The notes under the pieces: generated by a model
Seen by the model: only the letters and a program-made list of their open reading frames with translations
The model's database searches: none
What the model was told of the DNA's origin: nothing
In this document: positions 60,549 to 64,000 of the stretch, piece after piece
How the letters are laid out: each line of letters begins with the position of its first letter
Position numbering within the stretch: position 1 is the first letter of the stretch
Position numbers and translations under genes: made by a program
Origin: an uncultured Pseudomonadales bacterium
Lineage (GTDB): Bacteria; Pseudomonadota; Gammaproteobacteria; Pseudomonadales; Azotimanducaceae
Assembly: GCA_958295875.1 (NCBI GenBank)
Contig: OY282379.1
Span: forward strand, 2,418,001-2,482,000
DNA length: 64,000 bases
Reading direction: 5' to 3'

Positions 60549-61739
60549 CTACACCACCCCAGCCTTCCGAAACCCCTCAATCTCTTCCTCGCCATAGCCC
60601 GCCTCCCGCAGAATCTCGTCCGTGTGCTCGCCTAGTGCCGGGGCGGTCGCCGCTGGCGACAGCGGCGTTTCGCTCATGCGGATGGGCGTTCCCACCACGC
60701 GATGCGTTTGACCGGCGGCGTCTTCGGCTTCGGCGAAGTAGCCGTTTTGCCAAGTGCCTTGGTCTGCGACCACTGCGCGGTAGTCGCGCACGGGGGCATA
60801 TCGCACACCCGCTTCACGGAGCGTGGCGCACCAGTGCTCTGTCGTCTTGGTCTTGAATGCGGCTTCCACAACACCGGCCAGCCAAGTCATGGTTTCCTGC
60901 GTGGGGAGCACCCCGTGCAGTCGTTCATCCAAGGCGAGTTCCGGTTTGCCCAGCGCGGCGAAGAATGCGTCCATCGCGTCTGGGGGCACGCCGATGAGGC
61001 CGAGCCATCCATCGGCGGTGGGGAAGATGCGGTACAGGGCGGGCAGCAGGGGATGGCCGTAGTTGGCGCGCCCGGGCACTTGGTCTGTGAGCAGAAAGTG
61101 TGAGTATTCGGCCGCTTGCGCCCAGATTTGCCCGCCAAGCAGTGACACCTCCACCCGCTGGCCGCGGCCAGTGGTGCGCCGCGCGTGCAGTGCCGCGAGT
61201 ATCCCGGCAACCATGTTCAATGAGGCGATGTGGTCGGCGATGGTCACGCCCACCGGCGTTGGCTGGTCTCCATCGCGCCCGGTGGTGCTGATGAGGCCGC
61301 CCGCCGCTTGGCCGGCGAGGTCTGCCCCTTCCCGTTGCGCGTCTATCCCCACGGGGCCGAACGCGCTGCCGGCGGCCCACACAATGCCTGGATTGATGGC
61401 TGAAAGCTGTTCATGGCCGAGCCCCCAAGCATCCATGGTGCCGGGCTTGAAGTTGCTCACCACCACATCGGCAGTTTTCGCCAGCCGTTTGAAGACGTCC
61501 GCGCCGGCCTCGGTGCGCAAGTCCAGCGTCAAGCCGCGCTTGCCACGATTGCAGGCGGTGAAGTACGCGCTGCGGAAGTCCTCCGCGGAAAGTGGAATGA
61601 AGCGCGCTTGGTCTCCGAAGCCGGGCAGTTCCACCTTGATCACCGCGGCGCCCATGTCCGAGAGCAACGCCGCTGCTTGTGGCCCCTGCACTAAGAGCCC
61701 CGTGTCGAGCACCTGTATGCCATCCAATGGTCTTGGCAA
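60549..61739 (-). CDS. Second CaiB/BaiF family CoA transferase
   Basis: A 396-residue class III CoA transferase. The start LDGIQVLDTGLLVQGPQAAA, NRGKRGLTLDLRTEAGADVF and the segment GADLAGQAAGGLI with the likely catalytic aspartate are family features. TTG 61739 is preceded by GGGGGAGG at good spacing. It differs clearly from the enzyme at 8534. Substrate unknown; such genes are expanded in bacteria degrading branched or aromatic acids. No partner gene is adjacent. Confidence 0.87.
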   Translation of the reverse strand: MPRPLDGIQVLDTGLLVQGPQAAALLSDMGAAVIKVELPGFGDQARFIPLSAEDFRSAYFTACNRGKRGLTLDLRTEAGADVFKRLAKTADVVVSNFKPGTMDAWGLGHEQLSAINPGIVWAAGSAFGPVGIDAQREGADLAGQAAGGLISTTGRDGDQPTPVGVTIADHIASLNMVAGILAALHARRTTGRGQRVEVSLLGGQIWAQAAEYSHFLLTDQVPGRANYGHPLLPALYRIFPTADGWLGLIGVPPDAMDAFFAALGKPELALDERLHGVLPTQETMTWLAGVVEAAFKTKTTEHWCATLREAGVRYAPVRDYRAVVADQGTWQNGYFAEAEDAAGQTHRVVGTPIRMSETPLSPAATAPALGEHTDEILREAGYGEEEIEGFRKAGVV

Positions 61740-61947
61740 GGCAACCTCCCCCGTCGCCGCATTGAGATGTGGGCGAAGCTACCTGCATGGCCATCCCCTG
61801 TCCACATAAGCGCTCGTCGCCGGGCACAAGGCACCAGCCACCCTTTTGGCGCCGAGCGGCTGCACGGCGTTCAAACTGCTTTGGCTGATCTCGCGTGCAG
61901 CGGCCTCGCTCCTGCCATCTCTGGTGTGTGCTTCTGCTGAGAGAGGG

Positions 61948-62646
61948 CTACAAGTCGCTCAACCCGCGCTGGGTGATCTCGCCACGCTTCAGCATGCCGG
62001 CCCACCGGTCTGCGAGGCGCGTCGGTTCCGGCATCCGATAGCCGGCGCCGCACTGCAGCGTGAGCGCCGCAGCTTGTGGGATGGAGCATAGATGCCCTGG
62101 GCTTGAGTAGATCGGCCGCGTGGCGTCTCGGGTGCGCACCACGGTGCCTACCCGTTCGCCGCGGTGAATGAGCGGCGCGGTGGCGCCGCGCTCCGGCGCC
62201 AAGTCTTCATGTTCGCCAACCAGCAATGATTTGGCCGCCCCACATGCCGGGATACCTGTTGCCACGCCAAGATGGCAGGCAAGGCCGAAGCGTCGCGGAT
62301 GGGCAATGCCTTGGCCATCGCATAGGAGCGCGTCCACTTGGTGGCGCACCTTGGCGAGCGCCCGCAGCAGCACCGCGGCTTCGCGGAAGGACAACAAGCC
62401 GGGGATGTAGGGAAAGCGAAGTTTGGCGCTCGCGCCCCGCGCTTGCGCCATCGATTGCGACTGAGTGTCCCACACCACCGCCACGGCGAAGGCGCGGTCT
62501 GCGGTGAACGCGCAGTCCAACCCCGCCACATAGCGAATGGCGTGCTCCGTCTGCGCGAGCGACACCCGCTGCGCGAGCCGTCGCTGGGTGGCGATGGCTT
62601 CGCGTGGCGAAAGGGACTGGCGATGCGGCAAGCGCGGCGTCTTCAC
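61948..62646 (-). CDS. nfi: Endonuclease V
   Basis: A 232-residue repair nuclease cutting next to deoxyinosine. The metal-binding Asp is in YVAGLDCAFT near residue 44. Substrate-wedge and catalytic motifs are FPYIPGLLSFREAAVLL (PYIP wedge) and LLCDGQGIAHPRRFGLACHL (second Asp and His). KSLLVGEHEDLAPERG and PIYSSPGHLCSI complete the family pattern. The start is GTG 62646. It is monocistronic, divergent from tRNA-Gly. Confidence 0.93.
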   Translation of the reverse strand: MKTPRLPHRQSLSPREAIATQRRLAQRVSLAQTEHAIRYVAGLDCAFTADRAFAVAVVWDTQSQSMAQARGASAKLRFPYIPGLLSFREAAVLLRALAKVRHQVDALLCDGQGIAHPRRFGLACHLGVATGIPACGAAKSLLVGEHEDLAPERGATAPLIHRGERVGTVVRTRDATRPIYSSPGHLCSIPQAAALTLQCGAGYRMPEPTRLADRWAGMLKRGEITQRGLSDL

Positions 62647-62653
62647 GGTGCGG

Positions 62654-62682
62654 TTTCCTTCGCCGGGGGTTTTGTGCAGAAT
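62654..62682 (+). promoter_or_regulatory. Possible tRNA-Gly promoter
   Basis: TTTCCT and CAGAAT are spaced by 17 bp and followed by a GC-rich discriminator (AGGGCGC), as in stringently controlled tRNA promoters. Both hexamers are weak. Confidence 0.35.
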
Positions 62683-62693
62683 AGGGCGCTTAA

Positions 62694-62769
62694 GCGGGAA
62701 TAGCTCAGCTGGTAGAGCATCACCTTGCCAAGGTGGGGGTCGCGGGTTCGAATCCCGTTTCCCGCTCCA
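62694..62769 (+). tRNA. tRNA-Gly (anticodon GCC)
   Basis: A 76-nt cloverleaf with encoded CCA. Acceptor GCGGGAA pairs with TTCCCGC. D arm is GCTCAGCTGGTAGAGC, anticodon arm CACCT-TGCCA-AGGTG (anticodon GCC), and T arm GCGGG-TTCGAAT-CCCGT. The discriminator is T. Confidence 0.96.
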
Positions 62770-63160
62770 TCTTCTTCCACGCAGGCTTCATGAGCACGTC
62801 AGCCTCCGCGTGCTGCTGCGTCGATGGCCTGTGCTGGGTTGCGCGGCTTAACGGCGCGGCATTACTTGCTTGCGCGATGTGCCGCCGTCACGGCCTTGCT
62901 GCGTCTGCGTCGCCGGCGCATTGAACAGCGCCTTCTCTATGCGCTATTGAAGCCGCGACTGTGCCATTGGAAGCAGCATCACCGCCGATTGGCCGCCAGC
63001 GAAAAGCTGCCCACGCACTGAGCAATTGTTCGCCGGCGACGTGCGTTGTCAGCCCATCATGCCAATCATGGTTGCAACAGACGCCCGCGACGGGTGGTCC
63101 GCCACAGGCGCATAGGCCATCTAGGGCGTATCTGTCAAACGTTGGCGCTAGGCGCCGCCC
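62770..63160. other. Intergenic stretch, nothing seen
   Basis: About 390 bases between tRNA-Gly and the last gene. Only arginine/alanine-rich short frames without ribosome sites; no repeat or RNA recognised. Confidence 0.45.
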
Positions 63161-63646
63161 TCACGGCATTCGGTAGATGCGGTTAGCGTGGGACACTTCG
63201 CCGGAGTTCTTGAGCGCTGCCAAGGCGTTGCTGACAGATTGCTTGGCAGATTTGTCGTTGATGGCGTCGCCGCCTGCCTCCAGCGCCGCGATGATGGCGC
63301 TGCGGCCGATGCCATCCGCTCCTGCGGCTTGGATGATTTCAACGATTTGCACGCGGCGGGAAGACTTGCGGCCGATGCGGCCCCCTTGCCTAGCCTTGCC
63401 TCGCGCACCGCGCTTGGCACCGGCTTTCGCACGCGGCTTCGCCCGTGCCTGGCCGGCTGGAACGCCAGACAGCGCAGACTCGAAGGCTTCCATCGCGGCC
63501 AGCTCCGCGTCGATGCGCGCCTGTTCCGTTTTGGCTGCTTCAACCTGCTGCTCCAAGGTGCTGATGTCGTTGCCGATGTCTTTGCGCCGTTGGAGCAACC
63601 CTTTCTTCGCCTCTGGCGCATTGTCGCGAAACGTCTTGAAATCCAT
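63161..63646 (-). CDS. Coiled-coil / basic-linker / winged-helix-like protein of unknown function
   Basis: A 161-residue protein. Residues 1-60 form a coiled coil (KKGLLQRRKDIGNDISTLEQ, AAKTEQARIDAELAAME). Residues 65-100 are a lysine/arginine/alanine/glycine linker like a histone tail (KPRAKAGAKRGARGKARQGG). Residues 105-161 look like a winged helix (VQIVEIIQAAGADGIGRSAI, KSAKQSVSNALAALKNSGEV). DNA or RNA binding is likely; no family is recognised. ATG 63646 is chosen because the sequence upstream in the frame is unlike a protein and no Shine-Dalgarno precedes the earlier starts. Confidence 0.6.
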   Translation of the reverse strand: MDFKTFRDNAPEAKKGLLQRRKDIGNDISTLEQQVEAAKTEQARIDAELAAMEAFESALSGVPAGQARAKPRAKAGAKRGARGKARQGGRIGRKSSRRVQIVEIIQAAGADGIGRSAIIAALEAGGDAINDKSAKQSVSNALAALKNSGEVSHANRIYRMP

Positions 63647-64000
63647 AGCCGCCGATTGATCCGCTGAAGGTGCGCAAAACAATGCCATAAGGCAACTGCA
63701 AAAGCAAAAGGTTTGCGCAACATTTTTTCCTAACATTTCTGCTAACGCGCATGGCACGGGTCTGGCTTGGGATGAATTGCGGGGGAACCCATGCATCCGG
63801 CGGTTCCATTGGGCTAAGGGCGAACATTTGCTGGCATTTGGCGGAGAGGCGAGGCTTCGGCGCCCACCAACCAGCCGCCGCGCCTCGCTGGTGTCACCGT
63901 TCCCTCCTTTACATGAGACGGCGTGTACATGAAACGGCGTGACGTGAGGCCGGAGGTGATGCCCGACACCCGCCAACTGTGGCCACTGCACCCCCATGAT
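63647..64000. other. Right end of the window, no gene supported
   Basis: About 350 bases. The part next to the last gene (63670-63750) is A/T-rich, with runs such as CATTTTTTCC, and may hold that gene's promoter on the minus strand. An open frame continues to the window edge but shows no family features. Confidence 0.4.

Overview
The window is a GC-rich chromosomal segment of a Gram-negative bacterium, most likely an uncultured gammaproteobacterium. Support: a lipid A/Kdo gene set (lpxD-fabZ-lpxA-lpxB, kdsA), an skp chaperone, the pyrG-kdsA-eno-ftsB-truD order, mutS divergent from recA-recX-alaS-lysC-csrA, a LexA-type SOS box and a Fur-type box. Several enzymes of lipid or xenobiotic catabolism (acyl-CoA ligase, two CaiB-type CoA transferases, two luciferase-like flavin oxidoreductases, an ACAD10-like phosphotransferase, an SCP2-like protein, a PhyH oxygenase) suggest an oligotrophic or host-associated lifestyle; this is inference.

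Layout. 1-12 kb: truncated acyl-CoA ligase, dihydroorotase, an A/T-richer two-gene islet (methyltransferase-like + radical SAM), glcDEF, a CoA transferase, an SCP2-like protein, an FKBP lipoprotein, a DsbA-like protein and a glutaredoxin. 12-17 kb: two luciferase-like oxidoreductases and a phosphotransferase flank a second accessory islet holding transposase remnants, a 28-bp palindrome, a SeqA-like protein and a HicA/HicB pair in unusual convergent orientation. 17-29.7 kb: one long envelope/replication unit, skp-lpxD-fabZ-lpxA-[hydrolase-natA-natB]-lpxB-rnhB-dnaE-tilS, largely chained by 4-nt stop/start overlaps. 29.7-36.8 kb: a second chained unit with a clear sigma70 promoter, pyrG-kdsA-eno-ftsB-truD-DUF368-nlpD-like. 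36.9-41 kb (minus strand): xni-like exonuclease, fdxA, mutS. 41-47.2 kb: LexA-controlled recA-recX, alaS, lysC, csrA. 47.3-51.9 kb: an Fbp-type ferric iron importer whose three genes are split into separate units.

52-60 kb is accessory: a Sel1-repeat protein, a visibly A/T-richer NACHT STAND NTPase with an unrecognised N-terminal domain and a pentapeptide-like/winged-helix-like C-terminus (the best candidate here for an undescribed defence-type protein), about 1.3 kb of decayed sequence, a membrane sulfatase-type phosphotransferase with a small DPGSAG membrane protein, and a membrane-anchored PhyH dioxygenase. 60-64 kb: tRNA-Ser(GCU), a second CoA transferase, endonuclease V, tRNA-Gly(GCC) and a coiled-coil/basic-linker/winged-helix-like protein.

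The core genes cover lipid A and Kdo synthesis, peptidoglycan and lipid-carrier handling, replication/repair (DnaE, RNase HII, MutS, RecA, RecX, EndoV), translation (AlaS, TilS, TruD, tRNAs) and central metabolism (CTP synthase, enolase, aspartokinase, glycolate oxidation). All calls rest on reading translations and motifs by eye; no database search was run.
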